Shown: piece by piece, positions 1 to 6,925 of the stretch
Layout of the letters: each line of letters begins with the position of its first letter
Position numbering within the stretch: position 1 is the stretch's first letter
Assembly (NCBI GenBank): GCA_023853785.1
Contig: JAJIRX010000020.1
Span: forward strand, 1-12,432
Direction of reading: 5' to 3'
DNA length: 12,432 nucleotides
DNA from: Psilocybe azurescens
Lineage: Eukaryota > Basidiomycota > Agaricomycetes > Agaricales > Agrocybaceae
The notes under the pieces: model-generated
Databases searched by the model: none
The model's input: only the letters and a program-made list of their open reading frames with translations
Told to the model about the DNA's origin: nothing
Made by a program: the position numbers and the translations under genes

Positions 1-84
1 ATTGCACAATCCTTCACCATCTATCACACCAGGCCGCTCAAGTCATTATTCTATCAGCTGATAGATGGTGAAGGATTGTGCAAT
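1..84. repeat. Perfect 26-bp inverted repeat (hairpin)
   Basis: Bases 1-26 and 59-84 are exact reverse complements, separated by a 32-base spacer. The inner edge of the right arm forms a second, self-contained palindrome, CTATCAGCTGATAG (51-64). The perfect arms suggest a young foldback element or a recent inverted duplication. The left arm begins at the first base of the window, so the repeat may extend further left. No flanking target duplication can be judged. Confidence 0.9.
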
Positions 85-732
85 GTTTTGATCCAAACCT
101 CAAACAGAGCAGTGAGGTGAATGAGGGATGACTAGGCGATCAAAGGTGACGACCTAAGCAATATTCCTCAGCAAAAAAATCAAACAAAGCAGAGAGGCAG
201 ATAAAGGGTGTCTGGAGCAATGGATGAAGATGACAACAAGACCAAAATTGCTGAATAAAATATTCTGGAGCAACTGAAGCGATGGGGAGTTGAGGATCTT
301 GATGTAGAGGAGAATGAAGGGTTTGGAAGATGATAGGATCGAAATGAACTGGACAAATTGCTCTGGGATGTGAGAGCGTGAATGGAGGGTTGTCTGCTAC
401 AACCTTGGAAGGGCGTCTTGATGATCTGGAATAACTATTGAATTTCATGCTGAATACTGATAGAGATTGATTGAATGCGTGCTGGAGTGCTGGGACTGAG
501 TACTTGATAACTTGAATTCTTTGCTGTGAAGAAAGTTGGGGCTTGTAACTTCCTTGTATTCCAAGTGATACTACTACATGGTTTATGTACCAGAGAACAT
601 AGAAAAATATTTAAAAGAGATCAAGTGTCCAAACTATACTAATCTTTCTGTAGAACAACACCCAGTAGCCCCATCTGCCAACTACATACAATAGATTGAA
701 AGCTGACGGAGTTTAGGAGTGAAAAATAGAAG
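85..732. other. Gene-less stretch, nothing recognised
   Basis: Only short, interrupted frames occur on both strands. A 102-codon minus-strand frame (140-448) has no recognisable domain, and its proline- and histidine-rich composition is what a chance frame would give. I see no promoter, RNA gene or transposon end. Confidence 0.5.
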
Positions 733-839
733 GATGAGTAAGTAAGTAACATAGGATGAGTAAGAAGTATAAGCAGGATTATGAAAAGCAAAGTGAGATG
801 AGTAAGAAAGACACGAAGCTGAGTAAGTACAATAAGCAA
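733..839. repeat. Degenerate 20-22 bp minisatellite, about 5 units
   Basis: Five head-to-tail units start at 733, 755, 777, 797 and 818, with lengths 22, 22, 20, 21 and 22. Units 1, 2 and 4 begin GATGAGTAAG and unit 5 begins GCTGAGTAAG; unit 3 is the most diverged. The second half of each unit is a variable A/G-rich spacer. The minus-strand frame through it merely reads the repeat as hydrophobic Leu/Ile/Ser. Confidence 0.7.
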
Positions 840-1607
840 GAATGACAATAGGAAGGAAGGATCAATCATATGAAAGTGTCAGACAATAGAAAAGGAGCCA
901 AAATAGCGAACAAGTACCATGCTAATGAATAGAACCAGTCTATTCATGGCACAGCTCAGTCATCCATTACCAAGACTGCTGAGTGAGACAAAGATTTGCT
1001 GCATATGTGGAATCAGTTAAGGACCAAATAGTTGTAGATGACCAAATGCTGATGACGATGGTGATATATGATGCTGTGCAGTGCTGTGCATACTAGGATG
1101 GATAGAAATGATGTCCAGAAATAAGCTGCGTATAGCCTTGAGATTCAAAATAGATAGATGATTGAATCATTGATAGGGAATGTAGCTGATCAAATGGTTG
1201 AAGTGGAGATTGAAAGTTGGAATAGAGATTGAAGTGGACTGTGAATGGGCTTCAACGTTGAATATTGAGGGATGTGCTTCAGATAAAAATGCGAAATAAT
1301 AACCCTGGCTTCTGCATGCAATGGGAGTCAAAACAGATGCTCTAAGCTTATAGATAAATCTCATATCCAATCAAAATTGGTGTATGACAACGTGAATTGT
1401 CAAATCTGCCTCCATTAGCCTTAGAACTAAACAGGACATCAATTCTATAATATAATACATAGCTGTCTCTCATGGTCTTAAAAACAAGAATCAAATTAAG
1501 TAAGTCAAGTTATCTAATCATGATGAAGCACACCATTGTGTTTTAGAGCCTGTGAAGCAGAGCCTTTTGAGACAAACATCCAGTGGCTGATGGCAAACAA
1601 CAAAATG
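840..1607. other. Gene-less stretch
   Basis: No supported gene. Two small structures are visible: an 8-bp inverted repeat (925-932 with 940-947, 7-base loop) and a short tandem duplication of TGCTGTGCA (1072-1090). The sequence is AT-rich and looks like neutral intergenic DNA or old transposon debris. Confidence 0.5.
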
Positions 1608-1612
1608 GGTGC
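1608..1612. repeat. Target-site duplication, left copy (GGTGC)
   Basis: The five bases GGTGC directly before the solo LTR are repeated exactly at 2033-2037, directly after it. A 5-bp duplication is the usual size for Ty3/Gypsy integration and fixes both boundaries of the solo LTR. Confidence 0.88.
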
Positions 1613-1718
1613 TGTTACGACTTCAAGCTTATATTCACGTGCGTGGATAAAGCCGACAGTCAAGTAGTCAAGAACAGCGAGTTCCAAGTGGTATTGAGTA
1701 AGAGGAGATTAGATTCTC

Positions 1719-1762
1719 AAGAACTAGCTAAGGAACAATAGCAGTGTCTACTGGCTATTTAA
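1719..1762 (-). promoter_or_regulatory. Core promoter and self-primer of the solo LTR
   Basis: Read on the minus strand, a TATA-like TTAAATA (1762-1756) lies 33 bases upstream of AGCTAGTTCTT (1729-1719). The same 11-mer occurs in the full LTR at 6809-6819, again with a TATA box starting 33 bases upstream. Inference: transcription starts at about 1729 and the R region runs towards lower coordinates. Confidence 0.6.
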
Positions 1763-1794
1763 GTGTTTTGAGTATCTACAAAGATAGTATGAAA

Positions 1795-1932
1795 TGAGTC
1801 CAAGTATGAGTCAAGCATAGGATGAGTCATGATGGTGCCATTGACGTGAGTCAGAATGTGAGTCAAGAAGTGAGTCAGAATGGAAGTGAGTCATAACGGT
1901 GTCAATGACGTGAGTCAGGATGGAATGAGTCA
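1795..1932. promoter_or_regulatory. TGAGTCA enhancer-like array in solo-LTR U3
   Basis: Eight perfect TGAGTCA heptamers start at 1807, 1823, 1847, 1859, 1871, 1887, 1911 and 1926, with a ninth, TGAGTCC, at 1795. TGA(C/G)TCA is the established core site of Gcn4/AP-1-type bZIP factors, so the array may confer starvation or stress response; that role is inferred. Two TGACGTGA (CRE-like) motifs at 1842 and 1906 overlap heptamers. The array has partly grown by a 64-bp duplication (units starting at 1823 and 1887). The other LTR in the window has no TGAGTCA on either strand. Confidence 0.7.
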
Positions 1933-1940
1933 AATATATG

Positions 1941-1967
1941 ATCACATGATGTTGTCCATCATGTGAT
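1941..1967. promoter_or_regulatory. U3 palindrome in solo LTR
   Basis: Arms 1941-1951 and 1957-1967 are perfect 11-bp reverse complements (ATCACATGATG) around a 5-base loop. The same palindrome, with 9-bp arms, sits at the equivalent place of the full LTR (6478-6502). It could be a protein-binding operator or a structured element; its function is unknown. Confidence 0.55.
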
Positions 1968-2032
1968 AGGAAGGTTTATATAAGAAAATGAAAAGAAAAG
2001 AAAAGAGAAAAGAAAATAAAGTGTTTGTAACA

Positions 2033-2037
2033 GGTGC
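2033..2037. repeat. Target-site duplication, right copy (GGTGC)
   Basis: Exact copy of 1608-1612, directly following the LTR terminus. Confidence 0.88.
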
Positions 2038-2289
2038 TGCACAGCCTGAAAAAGATTCTATGTCTAAATAACACATCCTCAATATGCCTATTAGCTATTT
2101 ACAATTGTATTGAAGCATTTTTGGATGATTATTGGCTTTAGTGAGCAGATTTTGTGCTTTAGACTATTTAAAATAGAAAATTCAAATGAAAACCACTGAA
2201 TAAATTTGCAAAAATGGGTATGATTGGGGTAGTGGATAAGTTAATATGAAATATGGATTGGTGACCATTTTTTACTTGAGTGGAACAGA

Positions 2290-2665
2290 GTGGAAATATT
2301 TAAATAAAGATGTAGATAGAAAAATAGAACTAGGACATGGTTTTGCAACTGAAAATAGACAGTCTCCAGTGCTGTACAGGTGATAAAATTATTTTTGAGA
2401 ATGAAGCTGTAGTGTGCTTTACACATGTAGTGGGTAAAAATATAAACACCTTTAACTATTGTGCATGAGAATTAACATGTAAATTTTAATGTACTATATG
2501 TTGTAGATTAATATAATTAATTTGCAGTACAAATGTAGTGGGGTGAGAGGATGGCTATTTTAATTGTGAAGAGTATAAGCTATAAATTTAAAAATGGTAC
2601 AATACTCCCAGTGCTGTGGATAGCAGGATAGTTCCAGTTCTGTATATAAGATGCAAAGTAAGATT
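2290..2665. repeat. Diverged direct repeat, copy A
   Basis: Several blocks recur in the same order in copy B (2940-3437): TATTTAAATAAAGATG, GCTGTACAGGTGATAAA, GTGCTTTACACATGT, GGTTGTAGATTAAT (first base variable), ATTAATTTGCAG, AGAGTATAAG and a GTATAAGAT-type tail. Many substitutions and small indels separate the copies, so the duplication is old. No coding capacity is evident; it may be a non-autonomous element or a segmental duplication. Confidence 0.7.
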
Positions 2666-2939
2666 TTTTTGTGGCAAATAATATACACAATAATTGTTAA
2701 ACAGTGCACAAGAGATATATTGTGGAATGTACATATAGTGGCATGGACATGATGCTGAAGGTGCTATGCTTTGTTCTGACATTCTTGAATGATTTTGATT
2801 AGACTTAGGAAGGGTGGAGCAAGAGAATATTGGTATTATATTTAGTATGGAGGTGTGGAGCGCCAACTTAGCAAGGTGCAGGGGCATTACCATGGCAAGC
2901 TGTATGACCAAAATATTGCAGCAGAAAAATTTGTGGACG

Positions 2940-3437
2940 TGTTGGTTCTATTTAAATAAAGATGTGAATGGAATAATAGCATTGAGATATGATTGGGGAG
3001 CTTGCTCCCCTCTACCGCCGATACCAAAATGTCTAAGCCCATGTGATCTGCTGGCTTTTTGATGGTCACCCCATGAGAACTTTGAAAGCGGCAAGTGGCA
3101 AGCATAGCTCCTCATAGAGCATGCCAGGCACTGGCATAGCGAAGCTTCTTTATAATTGAAAATAAGCAGTCTACAATGCTGTACAGGTGATAAAGCTCTA
3201 TTGTGCTTTACACATGTAAAAATGAATACATTATTAAGTATTGGGTGTGAGAATTTAGTTTAAATTTTAATATACAATAGGTTGTAGATTAATGTGATTA
3301 ATTTGCAGAGCTATGTTGATTGTAAAGAGAAAGAGTATAAGGTATGAAATTTAAAATGGCACAGGACTGCAGATGCTATGCATATGAGACAATTTGATAA
3401 GTAGTGGAGTATTGTATAAGATATAAAGTAGAATGAT
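2940..3437. repeat. Diverged direct repeat, copy B (interrupted)
   Basis: Second copy of the repeat at 2290-2665, offset by about 650 bp at its start and about 770-820 bp further on. The offset changes because copy B contains an extra block (about 2990-3150) between its TTTAAATAAAGATG block and its GAAAATAAGCAGTCT block. No protein domain is seen in any frame across it. Confidence 0.68.
2990..3150. other. GC-richer block inside repeat copy B
   Basis: About 160 bp present in copy B and missing from copy A. It opens with a perfect 16-bp hairpin, GGGGAGCTTGCTCCCC (2995-3010), and is clearly richer in G and C than its surroundings. It contains small inverted motifs such as TGCCA/TGGCA near 3122-3136. 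It may be an insertion of a small non-autonomous element in copy B, or a deletion in copy A. I see no pol III boxes or cloverleaf. Confidence 0.5.
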
Positions 3438-3905
3438 GATTGATTGGGAGTTGACATGAACAGGGGTGTGGATATTAAAACAGGTATGGTAGAAAAGGTA
3501 CTGTGAATTAGTTGGAGTGGGTTTAATATAATTTGAATTTTGATTTGAGATTGTTGAAGTAAATAAATATGTAATAGACATAGAATGTACAGTCCCATAT
3601 ATATATATTTGTGTATTTATTCACTGTTTAGATAAGAACAGAAATATTGACTATTATTGACTGTGAGTATATATAATTTGACTATGGAGATGCTGTGTAG
3701 CTTTATAATGGACTTCAACAATGCCAGCAAGCTGTTGGCCTGGCTGTGAAGCCAGAGAGGGTGAGATGCCACATAGGGCAGCTACATTGTAGCAAGTGAC
3801 TGGGGCCATAGAACATACACATTGTATACATGTGACTTGGTGCCATAGATTTATATAGGTCACACCTATAACTATAACTATAGGGTAGGTAGGACATAAA
3901 ATGTA
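3438..3905. other. Gene-less AT-rich stretch
   Basis: No supported gene. It includes a short (TA)n run near 3597-3609 and a tandem CTATAA triplication near 3866-3883. The minus-strand frames here are low-complexity Ile/Ser/Tyr/His translations of AT-rich DNA. Confidence 0.5.
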
Positions 3906-3952
3906 GTGATTCAGTTGGTGCCATGGAATTCTATGGACAAGCTGAATCTCAC
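3906..3952. repeat. Nested imperfect hairpin
   Basis: GTGATTCAG (3906-3914) pairs with CTGAATCTCAC (3942-3952) with one bulged base. Inside lies a second palindrome, CCATGGAATTCTATGG (3921-3936), with one mismatched pair. It resembles a relic of a small foldback element. No duplicated flanks were found. Confidence 0.45.
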
Positions 3953-4237
3953 CCAACATTGGCTGTGGCCATGCATGTTATAGGCTCAGCCCTGGTTTGG
4001 TCCCAGTTTGGATCTGGCTAAGCTAATATTACTGTAGGTCAGACAAAATCTACAATTCAAATAGCTATAATGCACAATTTTAACATGAGTGTGTGGAATT
4101 AAATGTCTGAAAATATGCATTGAAATTGTATATGAAGTGAATGAGAGCTCTACAGTCTCATGAGATTGGGCTCACATTGGCCCTGACTCAGCCAATATTA
4201 CAGATCAGCCAGAGGTCTTTACCCCCACCCAGGTATT

Positions 4238-4541
4238 CCATGTGGAGTCCATGAACTCCAGCATGGAGTTGGTGGACTCCACATGGAGTTTGGTGGCTTT
4301 TTTGGCAGGTGTACCAGCCATTTAGAAGTGGAGACTCCACCTGGAGTCCAGCTGGAATTGACTCATCCTCCATGTGAGCCAATGTGGAGGATGTGGAACT
4401 CCATGTGGACTCCATGTGGAACTTCATCTGGAGTTCCACATTCTCCATATGGATTTCATGTGGATTTAATCTGTAAATCATGTATATCAGCATGAATACA
4501 AAATTTCAGGGCCAAACTCAAATGGACTCCAGGTGGAGATA
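4238..4541. repeat. Cluster of TGGAGTCCA-type palindromes
   Basis: About 300 bp packed with the motif TGGAGT(C/T)CA and its complement in both orientations. The best structure is a 49-bp near-palindrome: arm 4238-4260, loop GCA, arm 4264-4286, with 21 of 23 positions paired. A second has perfect 13-bp arms at 4391-4403 and 4429-4441 around a 25-base spacer. Shorter ones include GACTCCACCTGGAGTC (near 4332-4347). Both strands give short open frames, but these are translations of the repeat (Met-Glu, Pro, Trp, His) with no known domain. Confidence 0.8.
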
Positions 4542-5267
4542 GATCCCTGGATTTATTTATATTTGATTGTATTTTATTATACTTCATTGTACTGTAAAAA
4601 AGAAAATATGCTAATGGAAATCAAACACATGCATCCAAGAACATCAAACATGGGCAATAAACCAACTGAGCAATAAAGCCTTTGGTAGCTATTAAAAAAT
4701 GATCCTGTACATACCAATTTAAATAAAATTCTCAGCAATTCTCAGCAAATATTAAACAACATCACCTGGGTGACTTGTTATTGCCATGTTAGTACGCCTG
4801 CCCTACCCTTTCTTCTGATTACCACCACCACTACCCTTGTCAGTCGGAGCCAGGCAACAGCCAACCTGACATGATGGAGGATGCCAAAGACTGCAACAGC
4901 CACAACCACAATGAGGACCACAACCACAACTACAGACTATGACCATGACAACAAGGACACAGACAAGGAAGACTGCAACTGCTGAAAGAGTGTAAGCCAT
5001 TCTGAGCTTACAATTCATAGTGAGACACAGAGGCCCTTATTTTTGCAATCATTATCTGTAATAAGCCAGTATATTATACTAGTGAAGGGTAGGAGATACG
5101 CCAGATTATTAGGCTTTGAGGCTTCCCTTCCTAGTGGACCAATGAGTGTAGTAAACCCTACAAACTAACTAAGGGGTAGTGTGGCCTATTAATCAGTGCT
5201 ACAAATCAAAGACTACCTTTAGTTTTCTACACAGCTATCAAAGCAGCCCTAACTGAGTGCCTGAGGT
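4542..5267. other. Gene-less stretch with CA-rich low-complexity patch
   Basis: AT-rich to about 4800, with a small duplication of TTCTCAGCAA near 4729-4748. A C/A-rich patch (about 4815-4985, built from CCACAA and ACCACC-like triplets) follows. Nothing else recognisable except the doubtful minus-strand frame at 4803-5018, listed separately. Confidence 0.45.
4803..5018 (-). other. Doubtful 71-codon frame: hydrophobic segment plus Cys-rich tail
   Basis: The minus-strand frame begins with ATG at 5018-5016. It encodes a short polar N-terminus, one strongly hydrophobic stretch of about 20 residues (roughly residues 9-30, enough for one membrane span), and then a segment with about ten cysteines among Gly, Pro and His, ending in a charged tail. 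It resembles a small membrane-anchored Cys-rich peptide in layout. However, the composition follows from the underlying GTT/GGT/TGT triplet bias of a low-complexity patch, and no promoter or family match is seen. I regard it as probably not a gene. Confidence 0.12.
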
Positions 5268-5819
5268 GATCGCCTGCACCATTGATCATGCTATTAGTCC
5301 CATGCAAGGAAGAAACTCCCAAGAGGTAACCTTGGCTCTTACAAAGGGTAAAACCCATCAGTCCCTTACCAAGTGATCGCCAAGTAACAGAAACCTTATT
5401 AATTAGCAAAGTGATCACTGTGTCCAGGCCTCACAAAGGCTGTTCACTAAAATAGGCAATCAACTGCTCAGGGATCAGACATCACTGCACCACACAGGGG
5501 ATCACCCCATGGACCAAATGTATTGGCAATTGAAATCTTGTGTACAACTCAGCATATGGCAGTCTACTAGATCTGACTATAAAAACTTGTATTTTGCAAT
5601 ACAGCCAACATGAGTGAGGGATCACCCAGTCAGCAATCACCACACAATACTAGAGTTAACTTGCCTCATGATAAGGGCACCTGCTGTTCCAGAAAGTCCT
5701 AAACCAATAGCAACTGTGCTAGGGAACCTTGGTAGGGTTTCCTAAGAAGTATACCCCTAAGTGGTCTAGTCCTGACATACCTTAGCCACGAGCCATCTGA
5801 TAAAATAAGTCAGGTGATC
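5268..5819. repeat. Dispersed GATC / GTGATCRC motif cluster
   Basis: Nine GATC tetramers occur in 552 bp (starting at 5268, 5284, 5375, 5413, 5473, 5500, 5570, 5620 and 5816), against about two expected for random sequence. Most sit in the wider context GTGATCGCC, GTGATCAC or GGATCACCC. Spacing is irregular, so this is not a simple tandem array. No gene is visible; it could be a decayed repeat family. Confidence 0.4.
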
Positions 5820-6250
5820 ACTACCCAAGGAGGCACTGCCACATGGACACAATGTTATCTTCAAATAAGTGCCATAGCTCAGGAAAACTAGTACTTTCCA
5901 CTATTATATTTGGTGCAGCAAAGGCTAGGCAGCATGTGGCCCATTTCCTTCCTTTTCTCTTAGTCTCTTTCAATTATCACAAATTAAAGTATCTATTTAG
6001 TCTATAAAAATAGCCCTGTATCTTAGAATAGGAACCAAGTAGTCTATACCCCATATTTAATATCAGAATTTACTCTAAATAAGAATTCCAGTGTTAATAC
6101 TTTGCAGACTAGTGATTTTGTGATAAGAAATCAAACACTACAGTTCACCTTAAGCAATTAGGCGCTACCTGGTTTCATGAGCAATCACCATTGTTATATT
6201 CAACATCAGGTCTATTAGACTTGATAAGCAGGCTTTTATAAGTCATCTGT
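5820..6250. other. Gene-less stretch, nothing recognised
   Basis: AT-rich sequence without an open frame of note, a recognisable RNA gene or a strong repeat. Confidence 0.45.
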
Positions 6251-6290
6251 GGACTACCCTGGGGATTGCTAAGTACAGGATGGAACCCCA
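6251..6290. repeat. Short direct repeat, copy 1 (intact)
   Basis: The block containing CCCTGGGGATTG and AAGTA, then GGAACCC, recurs at 6367-6408, 116 bp downstream, with a few differences. Copy 1 continues past the point where copy 2 is cut by the LTR, so it shows roughly what the empty insertion site looked like. Confidence 0.65.
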
Positions 6291-6366
6291 TACAGCTAGC
6301 AATTGCTCATAGTAACTAGAGACAACTGTCAGAGAGCTCTGACTGTTCAGAACATTGCCTATAGTA

Positions 6367-6408
6367 AGACTGCCCTGGGGATTGTTAAGTAAGGGTGGGA
6401 ACCCGATA
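6367..6408. repeat. Short direct repeat, copy 2 (cut by LTR insertion)
   Basis: Same block as 6251-6290, ending GGAACCCGATA where the LTR begins. In copy 1 the corresponding bases are GGAACCCCATA followed by unrelated host sequence. The last five bases, CGATA (6404-6408), are the predicted 5' target-site duplication of the full element; the partner copy would lie beyond the window. Confidence 0.6.
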
Positions 6409-6420
6409 TGTTACGGACAC

Positions 6421-6565
6421 TTTATTTTCTTTTTGCTTTTCCTTTTTCTTTTCCTTTTCGTATATAAAACCTTCCTGTCACATGATGGACAATATCATGT
6501 GATTGTTACAACAAGTCTTTTCTTTTTCTTTTCCTTTCTCTTTTCTTTTTCTTTTCCCTTTTCTT
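6421..6565 (+). promoter_or_regulatory. Twin pyrimidine tracts in U3
   Basis: CTTTT-type runs fill 6421-6459 and 6516-6565, separated by TATATAAAA (6461-6469) and the palindrome. Pyrimidine-rich tracts are common in fungal promoters. Here they also result from duplication of the LTR head. TATATAAAA is conserved in the solo LTR as TATATAAA, so an upstream start site is possible in addition to the one near 6809. Confidence 0.45.
6478..6502. promoter_or_regulatory. Conserved U3 palindrome
   Basis: Arms 6478-6486 (TCACATGAT) and 6494-6502 (ATCATGTGA) flank a 7-base loop, GGACAAT. The equivalent palindrome of the solo LTR has 11-bp arms, the two differing by a C-to-T change in the right arm. A degraded third version lies in the duplicated unit near 6574-6600. 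Confidence 0.5.
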
Positions 6566-6775
6566 TGTCATCTGTCACATCATTGATACATCATCATATG
6601 TTCTGATGAACTTTGCTTTCCATCATATCTACAAAACTCCATCATATCTTTGATGGACTTTCACTTCTATCTTTATGATACATCTTTCAATGAACGCTTG
6701 ATCTGTTTCCTCTATTCTTATATACATCTGCTGATGAACATTCAAACTCGTTTCAACTTGCTGTGCAGTTCATAG

Positions 6776-6819
6776 TATTTATACCAGGAAGGATCCACTG
6801 CATTCTTTAGCTAGTTCTT
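6776..6819 (+). promoter_or_regulatory. LTR core promoter: TATA box and predicted transcript 5' end
   Basis: TATTTATA (6776-6783) lies 33 to 26 bases upstream of AGCTAGTTCTT (6809-6819), the segment complementary to the PBS. In Tf1-type self-priming, the primer is the first 11 nt of the mRNA, which predicts a start at 6809. The TATA spacing independently fits that prediction, and the same arrangement is kept in the solo LTR. Confidence 0.7.
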
Positions 6820-6925
6820 GAGAATCTAATCTCCTCTTACTCAATACCACTTGAACTCGCTGTTCTTGACTACTTGACTGTCGGCTTTATCCACGCATGT
6901 GCATATAAGCTTGAAGTCGTAACAA

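Larger units (their letters stand above)
1613..2032 (-). mobile_element. Solo LTR of a Ty3/Gypsy chromovirus
   Basis: This 420-bp LTR lies in reverse orientation. On its own strand it runs from TGTTACA (2032-2026) to CGTAACA (1619-1613), so it has the TG...CA ends of retroviral LTRs, and it is flanked by perfect GGTGC duplications. Reverse-complemented, its first ~90 bases and last ~120 bases match the 5' LTR at 6409-6924: pyrimidine tract, TATATAAA, CACATGATGGACAA palindrome, self-primer AGCTAGTTCTT and the U5 region. The middle does not match. No internal coding sequence adjoins it, so it most likely arose by recombination between the two LTRs of a former full element. It may still act as a promoter towards lower coordinates. 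Confidence 0.93.
6409..6924 (+). repeat. 5' LTR (516 bp)
   Basis: Begins TGTTACG and ends CGTAACA, a 7-bp inverted terminal repeat of the TG...CA type. Its first ~95 and last ~120 bases match the solo LTR at 1613-2032. U3 holds two pyrimidine tracts, a palindrome, CATCATAT repeats (6592, 6621, 6640) and a TATA box. R is predicted to start at 6809; U5 ends at 6924. It is 96 bp longer than the solo LTR. Its head is duplicated (6409-6503 and 6504-6600), while its central U3 is unrelated to the solo copy's. Confidence 0.9.

Noticed and set aside
140..448. 102-codon minus-strand frame
   Set aside because: No domain, odd Pro/His/Ser composition, no promoter or neighbours; looks like a chance frame.
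639..869. Minus-strand hydrophobic frame (Leu/Ile-rich, membrane-like)
   Set aside because: It largely reads through the GATGAGTAAG minisatellite; the hydrophobicity comes from the repeat.
2990..3150. tRNA or other pol III gene
   Set aside because: No A/B-box pair, cloverleaf or T-run terminator in the right place.
2588..3598. Several minus- and plus-strand frames of 70-107 codons
   Set aside because: Low-complexity, AT-driven composition; they sit in a diverged direct repeat whose copies do not keep the frame.
3654..3959. 101-codon minus-strand frame
   Set aside because: No recognisable domain, overlaps hairpins, no codon-level support.
4188..4495. Open frames on both strands with His/Trp/Met-Glu repeats
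   Set aside because: They are translations of the palindromic TGGAGTCCA cluster.
6461..6469. TATATAAAA as the main LTR promoter
   Set aside because: It is conserved, but a start about 30 bp downstream would not place the PBS-complementary 11-mer at the mRNA 5' end; the TATA box at 6776 does. It is kept only as a possible secondary site.
6355..6606. Plus-strand frame rich in Phe/Leu/Ser
   Set aside because: It lies across the LTR boundary and its pyrimidine tracts; Phe and Leu come from CTTTT runs.
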